The notes: generated by a model not told the origin, from the letters alone. Numbered from the stretch's first letter, positions 10,958-22,620 are shown. The stretch: DNA of 64,000 nt from Liopterus haemorrhoidalis (GCA_963971575.1 OZ020619.1:27718800-27782799), one strand, 5' to 3'. A program made the numbers and translations.

Positions 10958-12018
10958 CAGTGTTTCTTAACCGTATTGAAAGAATCGCCCCCTTTACCAC
11001 AGTAAAATTATCCAGCGCCCCCTCCCCGAACAAAAAACAAAATTTTAAATTTATACTTTTCTCTATGTAGGTATGTATTTTACGCAATTAATTTCCTACT
11101 ACAAATAAAAAATGATGAGAAATAGAAATAAAACACGTTATTATTTTTATAAACATTATGTATTTATTGCTTTTTATGTCATATTAATATCACATACAAC
11201 ATTATAATAATATTTAAATAGAATAAGTAAATAATTCAATGTAAAATTTTTAGTAAAAACATTTAAAAAAAAAGTTAATGAGATCCTTGAACCTCATGTG
11301 ATTGCGCCAATTTCGTAATATTAGGTTCAAGTTTAGTCAAATATAATCTCAAATATCCTCTTTGGCTTATTTGTAATCGATTTCGTGATTTTTTCAATAT
11401 ATGCATTACTGCGCTAAAACCCTTTTCTACTAAATAAGAAGATGGAAATGCTATGATGGGTAATTTTACTTCTTTCCACAGAAGAGGGTATTGATGGCGA
11501 AAACGAACCCAAAAAGCATTATAATCACATTGATTGAATATTATTTTGGCTTCACAGTCATTTTGTAGCTGAATAAACTGTTCTTTTAAATTTTGACTGA
11601 CACTTTCTACATCTGATAAAAATGGATTAATTAACCATGCTGGTATCACAAGTTCCTGCAAGTCTTTGAATTGTATTATCATATCTTCAATAAGGGCGTC
11701 AATGTGGCTACAGTATGTTTCCAAATCAGAATCCTTGACCCTATCTTCTTTTAATTGTTGCAAAGAAGGAAACTGATGATATTCTCGCCAACAAAGATTA
11801 TTTTTATATAATTTGAGTTTATTGATAAAGCTCACTATTTTCAACTCTTTTGGCTTTAATAATGCAAAATGAGCAAATGAGCATACCTCATTTTCTATAT
11901 TGACACAATGCCCACTCGACTTTTGCAGCGCCCGCTAAATGCTAAAAATTTAAAAACGCCCCGCCAGACCTCCAAAACGCCCACAAAGGGGCGCTGGCGC
12001 CCCGGTTAAGAATCACTG
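10958..12018 (-). mobile_element. hAT element H1, TSD CTCTAAGT
   Basis: Bounded by a perfect 8-bp target duplication, CTCTAAGT at 10950-10957 and 12019-12026. The inverted ends are CAGTGTTTCTTAACCG and CGGTTAAGAATCACTG. Both features are standard for hAT elements. At 1061 bp it keeps only the C-terminal part of its transposase on the minus strand and is a deletion derivative. It inserted into an existing repeat B copy. Confidence 0.95.
11275..11905 (-). pseudogene. hAT transposase C-terminal fragment (SCAND3/ZBED5-like)
   Basis: Open minus-strand frame from about 11905 to a stop at 11275, with no ATG at its left end; it is the 3' part of a longer gene. It carries the hAT C-terminal dimerisation region: a tryptophan-rich W-x-R-F-R-x-x-Y-P-L-L-W block, then FPSSYLVEKGFSAVMHILKK and RNRLQ...LRLYLTKLEPNI. 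This pattern matches ZBED5/SCAND3-like hAT proteins. The N-terminal BED zinc finger and most catalytic residues are missing. A related fragment lies at 32736-32930. Confidence 0.85.
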
Positions 12019-12299
12019 CTCTAAGTTAAACCGTTCTTGAGTTATCGTGTATACACACACACAGACACAAACACACACAGACACACACACATACGGACGG
12101 CACTTCGAAAATAGGTTTTTTGAATTCCTTGGACCATGAGACGTGGTCATCAGTCAAAATCTCGACATCGAAAATTTTCGCGATTACAATACTTGCCCCT
12201 TATATATGTATTAAGGTCGGGCAAGTAAAAAATATATTATTTTTTTAATATTTTTAATTCCAAAAAAATACACGCACTATCTTAGCTATTAATACAAAA

Positions 12300-12575
12300 A
12301 ATCCATAACATTACTAGCCATAATTTAACCATGAATTAAAAAATTAATTAATTTTTTCAAAAACTGCCATATTTTCCAAAAACACAATCTGATCAAACGT
12401 ACGTTTACCTCTCGTATGTTTACGGCTCAGATTATTATATTACCTATAATTTTTTCAGATTTTTAGTTCAACACTGTTTGGTAAAAAAGTGCGTACAAGT
12501 ACTTTTGCACATTTTTAGCTAAATTCGTGTTAAAAGAAACGAATTTCAAAAAACTATTTTGAATTTTTTTTCTTT
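12300..12575 (-). repeat. interspersed repeat A, partial copy
   Basis: Shares the AAAACACAATCTGATCAAA and TTTTTTCAGATTTTTAG blocks, in the same order, with 34670-34868 and, in reverse, with 26226-26930 and 49270-49975. Non-coding. Confidence 0.5.
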
Positions 12576-12581
12576 TTTTTT

Positions 12582-13253
12582 GAAACAAACTGTTTTATTG
12601 CTTTTCAAATTATTCTCCTTTAAGATTTATACACTTTTGCATGAGTTCAAACCAATTCTCGACACATTTTTTCCACTCTGAAGTTGGTATCTCAAAAACA
12701 TGGGTTTCGAAGGCTGCACAGCTTCTTGAGTTGATGAAAATCGCTGTCTACTCATTTCTTGCTTGACACTGGGGAACAAAAAAAAAATCGTTAAGGGATA
12801 AATCAGGTAAATACGGGCAATAAGACATTAATTCGATGATTTTTTCCTTCAAATAATCAATTGTTTGACGTGCTGTGTGGGAGCTTGCATTGTCATGATG
12901 AAGAATGATGCGATGTTTTCGGTTGTGTTTTCTGATTTTGTCGATGACTTCTGGCAAACAAATTGTTGTATACCATTCAGCATTAACTGTTCTCCGATCC
13001 TTTCATGGTTGCGACATGTCCAGTACAACCGAAGAAACAAGCGATCATTTTCTTGGAAGTGCTTTGTAAACGAACAACTTTTGTGGGTTTCGGTTCATCT
13101 TGAAACACCCAAACAGTGGATTGTTGCTTAGTTTCCGATTCATATGAATAAATGCAAGTTTCGTCACTTGTAACGATGTTGTATACGGATTTTGCAGTGC
13201 CTAGGTTAATTTTTTTTAGCATTTCCTTACACCAATCAACACGAGCCTTTAAC
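12582..13253 (-). mobile_element. mariner family copy M3, 5'-truncated
   Basis: Minus-strand copy of the M1/M4 mariner family. It keeps all three catalytic regions in pieces: VTSDETCIYSYE (first Asp), ILHHDNASSHTARQT (second Asp) and LPDLSLNDFFF (third Asp). Frameshifts separate them. The sequence stops abruptly near 13253 in the middle of the transposase, where repeat E copy 2 begins, so the 5' end has been lost. The outer 3' inverted repeat is also absent. Confidence 0.85.
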
Positions 13254-13255
13254 AC

Positions 13256-13530
13256 TTAAACCTCGCCGGTGTGGCCCTTTCCAGTTCAATTTTATTACTT
13301 GCGTAGATAAAAACATTAGAAATCGACGCTAAGAATCAACTACGACTAGTTTCCACCTAACCATTGTTTTCTACATTTAAATTTTTTAAATCTAGCACTT
13401 ATATGAAAAATCATGAATTAGAAATAATAAAAATAAATATATGCAGATATATTTAGTTAATTTAATGCAATTTTAAAGTATAAATAAGATTGTAAATTCA
13501 GTTTTTTTATTAAAAATTTTAAGGAGGTCA
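13256..13530 (+). repeat. interspersed repeat E, copy 2
   Basis: Second copy of the repeat at 2995-3240, same orientation, similar over about 240 bases. It abuts the broken 5' side of mariner M3. Confidence 0.6.
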
Positions 13531-14331
13531 CTGTCCAAGACGCTACTGGTTAAATATTTTAAAAGTACTATAATTTAAAATTTAATTTTTAAAACGAGAT
13601 TTAATTAAAAATTTGCGGACTAGCGTCATTTTCATCTTCTAAATACTGACCTTCTGCAGTTACATATCGATGTCTGTGACTTTTACACATTTTGTATATA
13701 TTTATTAGAATCGCGAATTATAAAAGCCAATATAAAATTCATGAAAATTAGCGAAATAAACTTAACGGCAGTCAATTAAAAATAATAGTTGCATCATGTC
13801 AACTAACTAAGCCGCTCTCCACTTACTACATACATATTGGGAGGAGAAAATACGAAAAATGTTTGAATATAACAGATAATCGACAAAGGAAATAAACATG
13901 AAAAGAGCAAGAAGTCAGGAAATGACGCAGGAAATTAGAGATGGGATGAGTGATACACAAGAGCAAAAATGAATGATGGTATCTCAAAACCCAGACACAA
14001 CAGCAAGTATAACCAACTACATACTACAGAAATACCGTAGTATCTGAAAGAAAAATGTGTGCGAAAAACAAAATATAGCGAGATTCAGGTGTGGGAACGA
14101 GGAGATTGATAATGAATAATGAAAAAAATAAAATGAGTAAAGAATGTGCAGAATGTTCAAAGTAGTGGAAAAAAATGTGAAGAAATTAGAAATAGGACAG
14201 AAAGAAGAGAAGAAATACTGGAGTCAGGAGTCAGGAGCAGGTTGACGACATGGGCGCCCGCAAAAAAAATTTCATGGGGGGCAATATATGAAAAGATATT
14301 TAGTAATTTACTAAATAAAATTTAATAAATA
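13531..14331. other. no gene recognised
   Basis: AT-rich, purine-biased sequence (many GAAATGA/GAGA-like words at 13860-14240). No supported gene, TIR or tandem repeat. Confidence 0.35.
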
Positions 14332-15575
14332 CGAGGGCTACCTTTTAAGTTTTTACAAAAACTAAGAAAGAAACAATATTTTTTTGGAACAAACTGTTTT
14401 ATTGCTTTTCAAAATATTTGCCTGTAAGATTTATACACTTTTGCATGCGTTAAAACCAATTCTCAAAACATTTTTTCCACTCTGAAGTTGGTTTTCGAAG
14501 GCTTCAACAGCTTCTTGAGATGATAAAAATCGCTGTCCACGCATTTTTGACATTGGGGAATAAGAAAAAGTCGTTAGGAGATAAATCAGGTGAATACGGG
14601 CAATGAAACATTAATTCGATGTTTTTTTCCTTCAAATAATCAATTGTTTGACGTGCTGTGAGGGAGCTTACATTGTTATGATGAAGAATGATGTAACCTT
14701 TTGATTGTTTTTCCTGATTTTGTCGATGACTTCTAGTAAACAAATTGTTGTGTACCATTCAGCATTAATTGTTCTCCAATCCTCTAAAGGAATGGTTGTG
14801 ACATGTCCAGTACAACAGAAGAAACAAGCGTCATTTTCTTCGTGCTTCGTAAACGAACAACTTTTGTGGGTTTCGGTTCATCTTGGAAGACCAAAACAGT
14901 AGATTGTTGCTTAGTTTCCGGTTCATATGAATAAATCCAAGTTTCGTCACCTGTAACGATGTTATATACGGATTTTGCAGTGCCTAGTTTGAATTTTTTT
15001 AGCATTCTGTTACACCAATCAGCACGAGCCTTTTTTTGAGCTTCGGTCAAATTATCCGGAGTCCATCGGGAACAGATCTTTTTCACAGCTAAATGTTCAT
15101 GCAAAATCGAATGTATTGCAGTCTGCGATGCCTCTATCTTACAGTAAGTTACATGCCGATCTTCAATCATTTTGCGCACAGTATCGATGTTTTTTTGAAT
15201 CACAACCGATTTTGGTCGACCTTCACGAGATTTATCACTGACGGACGCACAACCATTACGAAATTCTGCAAACCAATTGTAAACAATCTTTTCTGATGGT
15301 GTTTCATTACCAAAAGTTGAACGAAGCGAATCTATGCATTGTTGTTGAGTTAGGCCTTCTAAAATCGTAAAAAATCATCCAAGTAAAACCTTCACGAGAA
15401 ATATCCATTTTTTCACAAACTTGTTTTTTTAAACGCTCACTCTCAACAAACTACGGTCAATTTATAAGCTACCACTAATTTTACAATTATAAATGTCAAA
15501 TTTTACGAATATAATAATGACATATCAATATTGCCATCTAGTGGTCGTTTGGAAAAACATAAAAGGTAACCCTCG
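14332..15575 (-). mobile_element. mariner family copy M4, full length but dead
   Basis: Complete mariner of 1244 bp with TA at both ends (14330-14331, 15576-15577). The inverted termini are CGAGGGCTACCTTTTAAG and, at the other end, ATAAAAGGTAACCCTCG. The length and TA target are typical of mariner. The transposase gene is on the minus strand and is broken. It serves as the reference for the other copies (M1, M2, M3). Confidence 0.95.
14396..15408 (-). pseudogene. mariner transposase of M4
   Basis: Relic of the DD34D-type transposase, starting at ATG 15408. The N-terminal helix-turn-helix frame shifts within the first 30 codons. A long readable piece, 15203-14784, carries the linker (HSILHEHLAVKKICSRW), the first catalytic Asp (VTGDETWIYSYEPE) and KQQSTVLVFQDEPKP. 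Another piece, 14758-14504, has ILHHNNVSSLTARQT and YSPDLSPNDFFLFP. The usual HHDN is HHNN here, so the second catalytic aspartate is replaced by asparagine. The enzyme would be inactive even without the frameshifts. Confidence 0.85.
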
Positions 15576-15688
15576 TACCGGAGCCCGGGCTTCCTCCCTC
15601 TCGGCGCCCTTGTTTACCCTTTTCGAGGCCAATATGCTTCAGTGTTGTGAGGCCTCTTAATGCAAACTTGAAACGAGTAAATGCACAT
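15576..15688. other. short spacer
   Basis: GC-richer spacer between mariner M4 and the SINE. It contains the left SINE target duplication AAATGCACAT at 15679-15688. Confidence 0.4.
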
Positions 15689-15875
15689 CGCCGGTCGCTA
15701 TGGCGTAGTAGTCAGCTCATTTGACTGTTAACCATGGGGGCTCGGGTTCGAATCCCGGTGATGGCATGAATGTTTGTATTTGTTATAAAATTACTAATGT
15801 ATCCATAATAAAAATAAAGATATCCTGGTTAATGGCCATCGTAGCTTAGACCAAAAATTAATTAAAAAAAAAAAA
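15689..15875 (+). mobile_element. tRNA-derived SINE, family 1, copy a
   Basis: A short retroposon. The head resembles a tRNA with RNA polymerase III promoter elements: A box TATGGCGTAGTAGTCAG near 15699 and B box GGTTCGAATCC near 15745. Between them the words GACTGTTAACC suggest a tRNA-Asn (GTT anticodon) ancestor. A non-tRNA body and a poly(A) tail follow. Direct duplications AAATGCACAT at 15679-15688 and 15876-15885 bound it. Copy b is at 46534-46718. Confidence 0.9.
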
Positions 15876-15885
15876 AAATGCACAT

Positions 15886-16071
15886 GAACTAAAATTTGTT
15901 TAACATTTGATAGCAAATATAACATGGATATAATAAAAATAGTTATAAAATAGAAAATATAAAAATAAATAAATTTGAGAGCAAATAAATATAAGGGTTT
16001 GGAATAAAACTTTTAAAAGTGAAAACGTGAAAACAAAAAGTTGATTCTTTTCCTGTTTTATGCGCTCTAAA
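15886..16071. other. no gene recognised
   Basis: AT-rich spacer between the SINE and the THAP-element copy A; nothing supported. Confidence 0.35.
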
Positions 16072-16376
16072 TAGGGGATACGCATAAAATTTATATTCCC
16101 TTAAAACTAAATTTTTTTGATATGCTAATGTTATGTCACCTAACAAAACAAAAATCACATTTTAATTAATATTATAGGCAAATTTTTTATTTAAATATTT
16201 TAAATTTGAAATAAGCCGACCACGGCGCGAAGGTTGCCGAGTAAATACGACTGAGTATGACGGCAAACGACTGGGTTTGACGTCACAGATACAGTTACAA
16301 CATAATCTTTACGTGTGTATATTGTATTGTTCGAGAATTTTGTATTTGTTTTTAAACAATTTTTCACACATTTATT

Positions 16377-16475
16377 ATGGCAGATAAAGATTTTGTTAGG
16401 GCTCAGAGTGATAATTTACCCAACATTGATGCATTTATGCTCATGGAATATATGAAAAAACATATACAAACATAA
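16377..16475 (+). pseudogene. truncated 5' coding start, unknown product (copy A)
   Basis: ATG followed by 32 codons: MADKDFVRAQSDNLPNIDAF, then MLMEYMKKH-like text to a stop. The same start is preserved in copy B (28622-28548). The N-L-P-x-I-D-A-F-M-L pattern resembles, from memory of insect proteins, the N-terminus of SWIM/YqaJ-type proteins, but this is a weak resemblance. It faces the THAP start and ends at what looks like an internal deletion joint. Confidence 0.4.
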
Positions 16476-16499
16476 AAATTATTTTTTTCTGAAATATCG

Positions 16500-16671
16500 G
16501 TTTTATTTCGCCTTATAGCTTCCAGCCACATATTTCGCCTTTTCTGTTGTTTTCGCCATCAGGTAATGATATAAATTGTTTTTTTGGATTTCTATTTGAA
16601 CTATTTGTGCACATCGGTACTAAACAATATTTTCGACTATGTTTCGAAGTACTGGGGCCTGGATCTTCCAT
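16500..16671 (-). pseudogene. truncated THAP-domain coding start (copy A)
   Basis: Minus-strand ATG at 16671 followed by the THAP-like N-terminus seen intact in copy B (YCLVPMCTNSSNRNP). It has a frameshift near the GDGE/GDGENN stretch, so it is more decayed than copy B. The Helitron lies one base upstream of the ATG. Confidence 0.6.
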
Positions 16672-16672
16672 A

Positions 16673-19600
16673 TCTATATATATAAAATCGTAACTAAGCT
16701 ACCTACTCATAATCAACGCCCAGCCCAAACCACTGAACCTACAATCATGAAATTTGGCGGGTATATTCCCTCCATGACGTAACCACCCACTAAGAACGGA
16801 TTTTTCGAAACTCATCCTCTAAGTGGGTGAAAAGAGGGTTAAAAGGGGTAAAATGTGGCTTCACGGTTTTCTTAATATCTCTTAGGTCCAATAAGATATC
16901 GACTTGGTTTTTGCTCACGATGATTACTCATGTAAATATTAAAAAACTTATTTCAGGATTTTATTCTGATCGACCCCTAAAGGGGTGAATCTACAATCAG
17001 GGTGAATTATAGAACCCTTCGCATCTTCTGTGTTTATTGTGTTATAAAATTACTTTTTGGCATATAGGTGCCTTTTTAAAATATTTAGAAAGTGTTTTGA
17101 CCGTTTTTTTAATTTTCACCCCTAAAGGGGTAAATTGGTATTTTTTATTCGATAGAATTTCGTCTAGACAAAGAAACATAAAATTCGGGGAGTATATCCC
17201 TTTTATGACTTAAGAACCCCTAAGAAATGATTTTACGAAATTCTTCCTCTCAGGGGTGACAAGGGGTGAAATGTGTTTACGGATTCCTCAATTTCTTTTA
17301 GGTCAGTAATATATCGCCTTGGTTTTTGCTTATAAAGATTATCCTTATAAATGTAAAAAAACTTATTTCAAGATTTTGTCCTAATCATCCCCTAAAAGGG
17401 TGAATTTACAATCAGAAAAAATTATAGAAACCGCCGTATTTTCTGTGTTGGTTGAGTTATAAAATTCCTATTTGGCATATAGATGTCTTTTTAAAATATC
17501 TCGAAACGGTTTTGACAGTTTTTCAAAATTTCACCCCTAAAGGGGTAAAAGGATATTGTTTATTTAATAGAACATCCCTTGGACATAGATACATGATATT
17601 CGCAAAGTATATTCCCTCCATGAGGTAAGCATACACTAAGACGGGATTTTTCAAAATTCAACCCCTAAGGGGTGAAATGTAATTTCAAGGATTCTAAAAT
17701 ATCTCTACGGACCAATAAAATATCGTCTTGGTTTTTCTTACAAAGATTACCCATATAAATGTTGTAAAACATATTTCAGGATTTTGTTCTAATCCACCCC
17801 TAAACTGGTGAATTTCCGAACAGGGTTAATTATACAACCCATCATATTCCCTGTGTATGTTAGGTTATAAAATTCCTTTTGGCATATAGGTGTCTTCAAA
17901 ATATCTTGAAATGGTATTGACAGTTTTTAAAATTTCACCCTTAAGTGGTAAATGGGAATTTTGAATTCGATTGAACATCCCTTGGACATAGATAAATAAA
18001 ATTCGTATTCCCTCCATGTATATTCCCTCCATGACGTAAGCACCCACTAAGACGTGAGTTTTCGAAATTCCACCCCTAAGAAGTGAAAAGGGGTGAAATG
18101 TGATTTCAAAAATTCCTCAATACATTTTAGGACCAATAAGATATCGTCTTGGATTTTGCTTACAAAGATTACCCATACAAATGCCGAAAAATTTATTTCA
18201 AGATGTTGTCTGAATCAACCCCTATAGGGGTCTACAATCGGGGTGAATTATACAACCCTTCGATTTCCTGTATTTATTGAGTTATAACAATCATTTTTTG
18301 ACATATCGGTGTCTTTTTAAAATATCTCGAAATGGTTTTGACATTTTTTAAAAATTTCACCCCTAAAGGGGTAAATGGTTATTTTTTCTCGGTAGTACGT
18401 CCTCTGGACAAGATACATGAAATTCGTAAAGTATATTCCCTGTATGACGTAAGTTCCCACTAAGACGGTATTTTTCGAAATTCAACCCCTAAGGGCTGAA
18501 ATGTGATATCAAGGATTCCTTAATATCTCTTATTACCAATAAGATATCGACTTGGCTTTTGCTTATAAAGATTAACCATACAAATACCGAAAATTTTGTT
18601 TCTGGATTCTTTCCTAATCAACCCCTAAAGGGGTAAATCTATAATCGGGGTGAATTATACAACCCGTCGTATTTCCAGTATTTATTAAGTTATAACATTC
18701 ATTTTTGGCACACCGGTGTCTTTTTTAAAGATTCGGGGTGAATTATAGAACACTTTGTAGCTTCTGTCTTTGTTGTACTATAAATATGTTGTACTTTTTC
18801 GCATTTAGGTGTCATTTTAATATCATTAGTTTCAAGATCATTTCATTTAAACCGTTTTTTTTTTATATTTCACCCCTAAATTGCATTTTTTATATTTCCC
18901 TAAATTTCATTGGTACATTGTTATTTTTTAGTAGACAATTTAAATTCAGGGACTATATTTCTTCCATGACGTAAGCAACCACTAAAAAGAGATTTCTCGA
19001 AATTCGACCCCTAGGGAGTGAAAACGAATTTCTTAATATCTCTTGATGAAATAACGACTTGCTTTTTACTTACTATAGTTATCTGTACGCATGTATAAAA
19101 AAGTAATTTAGAATTTTGCTTCACTCAGCACTTAACGGGGTGAATCTACATTAAATCAGGGCGACTTATATAATATATCGTAACTTATTTGTTTGTTGAG
19201 GTATAACATTCCTTTTTGGTATATAATTTTTTTTTTCTAATCTTTATAAAGTCTTTTAAACGTTTTTTTTTTATCAATAAAGGGGTAAATAGGTATATTT
19301 TTGATTAGGTACATGGAATTTCGGGAACATATTTCTTCTATAACGTAAGCATTGAACTCTTTATATCTCCTATGCTTCTTGAGTTCTACATTCCTTTCTG
19401 GCATATAGGTGACTTTTTAAAATGTTTCGATAGTGTTCTAACAGTTTTTTAAATATCATTCCTAAAGAATTTTTTATTAGAAATAATAAATTCCAAGAGT
19501 ATATTTCTCGATATAACGTAAGAACCCACTAAGAAAGGATTTTTCGACCCCTATGAGGTGAAAAGGAGTATTTATTTATTTATTTTTTTCACGGATTCCC

Positions 19601-19831
19601 CAGTATCTCTTAGGACAGATGAGATATCGACTAGGTTTTTGCTTATAAAAGTTATCCGTGCACATGTTTAGAAACAAACTACGAATTTTACACTAATGAA
19701 CCTCTAACGGGGTGAATCTACACCTGAGGAGAGAGTCAGCAATGTGATCTATAAAGAATCATGACTTATTATAATTGCACGATGATGGCAAACCGTCAAT
19801 AAACCGTAGCGAAGCACGGGTACACGGCTAG
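16673..19831 (+). mobile_element. non-autonomous Helitron with internal tandem repeats
   Basis: Begins TCTATATATATAAAATCG and ends GCACGGGTACACGGCTAG, and sits between A (16672) and T (19832). The TC start, CTAG end and A|T insertion without target duplication are the classical Helitron signature. Copy B of the host element (near 28335-28342) preserves the empty site, which confirms the limits to the base. Length is 3159 bp. No Rep/helicase coding is seen, so it depends on another element. A short CCGT...ACGG stem lies just before the 3' end. Confidence 0.93.
16750..19600 (+). repeat. tandem array of ~415-bp units within Helitron
   Basis: The block GTATATTCCCTCCATGACGT and variants recur at 16761, 17191, 17608, 18019, 18431, 18951, 19328 and 19498. 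Spacings are about 430, 417, 411, 412, 520, 377 and 170. The first five units are regular; later ones are rearranged. Each unit also carries copies of the near-palindrome CCCCTAAAGGGG. No reading frame runs through the array. Confidence 0.9.
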
Positions 19832-20456
19832 TTTTATATATTTTAATATAAAATTTAATTCAGTAAACATGTATAAATTGTTTTTATAGAATTAAACTTT
19901 ATTTTAATTAAAATCACTCTAACTTTACATAACCTATAAAAGTTATACAAGCAAATAAGTTCACGACTGTGTAGGCTGCCCGTTGTACACTGGGTAGGCT
20001 GTACGCAGTACACTGGGTAGGCTAGTAGTGTACTGCGACACTTAGAATGGGTATGAAGTCACACGTCGTTTTCGCGCGCTACATACATTTATGATTTTTT
20101 TAAGCCTTCAAATTAAAAAAAAAAATGCAAAACTGTTTTTTATGTTTATATTACAGATGGCTCGTTCATGAACGAACCGGCTCACTGAGCCGACTCAGTA
20201 CACTCACCGAAGTGACACGGTTCACCAAATTGAAATGAGCCGGCTCACGGCTCACTGTATAGTTTCAAGTTTCAAGGATACGAGTGGTCGGGCGATTGTG
20301 AGCAGTGACCGGAGTGATCCGGATCTGGATCGATGTCATGTTGAACTTCGCGAGAACTCGGCTTGTAATGTATTATCATAAAGTGTATTTTGTCATCAAT
20401 TTGTAGGGCAGTTTATTTGAAACTAATAGGCTTAGTCTGTATTTTCTTACAACCAT

Positions 20457-22325
20457 CATCATCATCAAGCCTTGTCCATCATCGGGTGATTTTGGACTGC
20501 CTCTAAAAAGAGCATAGGCTGTCAATAAAATTTCTCCATCTAACTCGTCTATCTGCCATAGGCTTCAAGTCGGTGATGTTGTTATAAATTCTTTTGTCTT
20601 GGTTTTGAGAGCTCCATGCATTTATTTCTAGCAGGGTTGAGCGACGCCAGGTGTTCTTGGGTCGCCCTCTACGCCTACTGCCCTGAGGGTTGTATGCTAG
20701 TGCATAGCGACACACTTCGCTAGGAGCCCTTCGAAGAGTGTGCCCTAACCAACCATACTTTCTTCTTTTTATTTGCAGATTAATGTCCATTTGACCAGTT
20801 CTTTCTCCCAATTCTACGTTTGATATTCTACGTGGCCAATAAATGCGAAGAATTCGTCGAAGACATCGATTTACAAATACTCGCACTCTTCTTTTGATAG
20901 CTTCTGTTACGAACCAAGTCTCGCAGCCGTACAGAAGAACTGACGTCACGCATGCCCTGAATATGGTAGTTTTCGTGGAAGTACTGTAGATCGCAGAATT
21001 CCATACACGGCTAAGTTGGATAAATGCGCCTCTCGCTTTGCGTATTCTGCTTTCCACATCTAAATCCGCGCCACCGTCCACAGACACAACACTCCCCAAG
21101 TACTGGAAATCATCCACACGCTCGATTTGATGGTTACCGAGCAGTAAAGGTCTATCGGTTTCTGCATTTATCCGCATTTCTTTTGTCTTGGAGCTATTGA
21201 TTTTCAATCCAACTTTTGCAGATTCAATCGTGAGGTCATTTAGTTTTTGCTGCATGTCTCCATGCTTATGCGACAACTCACATTTATCGTCTGCAAAATC
21301 CAGTGACTCCAGTCTGACTGTTGGTGTTAGCGGATTCCAAATGATTCCTCTGGGTTTGTTAGCTGTTGATCGTCTAGCCACGGCGTCTAAAACTATCAAA
21401 AAAAGAAGCGGTGACATCACACAACCTTGTCTAACACCTGTAATGGTTGGAAAGGGTTCTGACAAGCTACCATTGTGTAGAACTCTACACGTGAAGCCGT
21501 TGTAGCTATTTCTAACCAGAGATATTATTTTGTCAGGCACTCCAATATTCTGCATTTCAGCCCAAATGCATTCTCTATCGACAGAGTCGAATGCTTTTTC
21601 ATAGTCGACGAAAAGAAGATACAAGGGGGAACGGAACTCGACTGCTTGTTCGATGATAATCCTTAGCGTATTAATTTGATCTATACAAGACCTGCCTGTT
21701 CTGAATCCGGCCTGTTCAGGTCGCAATTTCCTGTCGATAGCTGTGACCATTCTTTCAAGGATTATCTTGCAAAAAATCTTCATTACTGAGCATAAGATGT
21801 TAATGCCACGCCAATTATTGCAGTCCGTCAGGTCCCCTTTCTTAGCAATTTTAATCACAATGCCTTCTTGCCAGTCCGAAGGAAATGACTCATGTTCCCA
21901 CACCTTGGTGAAGAGTGAATGAAGACACTCAGCAAACAAGTTGACGTCTGTTTTAAGTACCTCAGCTGTGATATTATCACAGCCCGCAGCCTTGTTGTTC
22001 TTCAAACTCTTGATGGCGACAATAATTTCTCTCTTAGATAGCGGGGAGGTTCGAATTGGAAGAGGACATATTTCCGTTTGTATCGTTGGTTCTAAATTGC
22101 AACGCTGTAAGTTTAGAATCTCTGAGAAATGTTCTCTCCATCTTTGCAGTTGGTGTTCTACATTAGTCAATAGCACACCGTTCTTGTCTTTTACAGGCAT
22201 ATTCTTGTATTGAACGGTATTGGCAATCCTCCGCGTAATGTCATAAAGGTCCTTCATGTTACGAGAGGCTGCCGCGTTTTCTGCTTGTTGAGCTAATGTA
22301 TTCATACACAGACGTTTGTCATCCC
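20457..22325 (-). mobile_element. 5'-truncated APE-type LINE with 12-bp TSD
   Basis: A young retrotransposon insertion in H2. A 12-bp duplication, TCTTACAACCAT, lies at 20445-20456 and 22326-22337. The 3' tail is a GATGATGATG run (CATCATCATC on the plus strand), as in RTE-like LINEs. The reverse-transcriptase frame is open from the truncation point to its stop, so decay is slight. The endonuclease half was lost by the usual 5' truncation. Confidence 0.93.
20503..22325 (-). pseudogene. LINE reverse transcriptase, open 600+ codons, 5'-truncated
   Basis: Open frame ending at 20503, with its first ATG at 22305 and more open codons to the breakpoint. Blocks in order: W-R-E-H-F near residue 55, KAAGCDNITAEVLK near 108, NNWRGINILCSVMKIF near 163, PEQAGFRTGRSCIDQI near 197, LFVDYEKAFDSVDREC near 233 (first catalytic Asp), GVRQGCVMSPLLFLIVLDAV near 290, and LDFADD near 340 in place of YADD. 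The YLGSVVS and CETW blocks then precede a basic C-terminus with RRGRPKNTW. No internal stop is present. The family resembles RTE-like or related APE LINEs; the exact clade is open. Without endonuclease it cannot move by itself. Confidence 0.9.
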
Positions 22326-22398
22326 TCTTACAACCATACTATATAAAAATATTGCCCAAATCCCAGATGTCCGATTTATAAGGGCAATGCAATAAGAA

Positions 22399-22620
22399 CC
22401 GGGGCTAAGCGACGTTCTACCTACGAGCGAACAACCGACAACTGACCGGGTTAAGCGACGTTCTACCTACGAGCGAACGACCGACAACTGACCCGGTCTA
22501 AGAAAGAGCCGGGTCTAAGAAAGAGCCGGCTCTAAGCGACGTCTACCTACAAGCGAACGACCGACAACTGACCGGCTCTAAGCGACGTTCTACCTACGAA
22601 CTAACGACCGACCTGTGTCT
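22399..22620. repeat. ~50-bp minisatellite in H2
   Basis: About four units built on CTAAGCGACGTTCTACCTAC followed by GAGCGAACGACCGACAACTG, separated by ACCGGGT/ACCGGCT. Two short GTCTAAGAAAGAGCCGG units lie between the second and third. Confidence 0.85.

Larger units (their letters stand above)
10679..12226 (-). repeat. interspersed repeat B, copy 2, split by hAT
   Basis: Reverse-oriented copy of the repeat at 6191-6859: the GGGCAAGT end is at 12219-12226 and the CCAGTGGCG end at about 10681. It is interrupted by the hAT element 10958-12018; removing that insert and one TSD copy restores the alignment with copy 1. Confidence 0.8.

Noticed and set aside
15697..15765. Functional tRNA-Asn gene
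   Set aside because: The sequence has A and B boxes but is followed by a SINE body, poly(A) tail and TSD; pairing of the acceptor stem is poor. It is a SINE head.
16750..19600. CRISPR-like or satellite array
   Set aside because: Units are ~415 bp, divergent and enclosed by Helitron ends in a eukaryotic genome.
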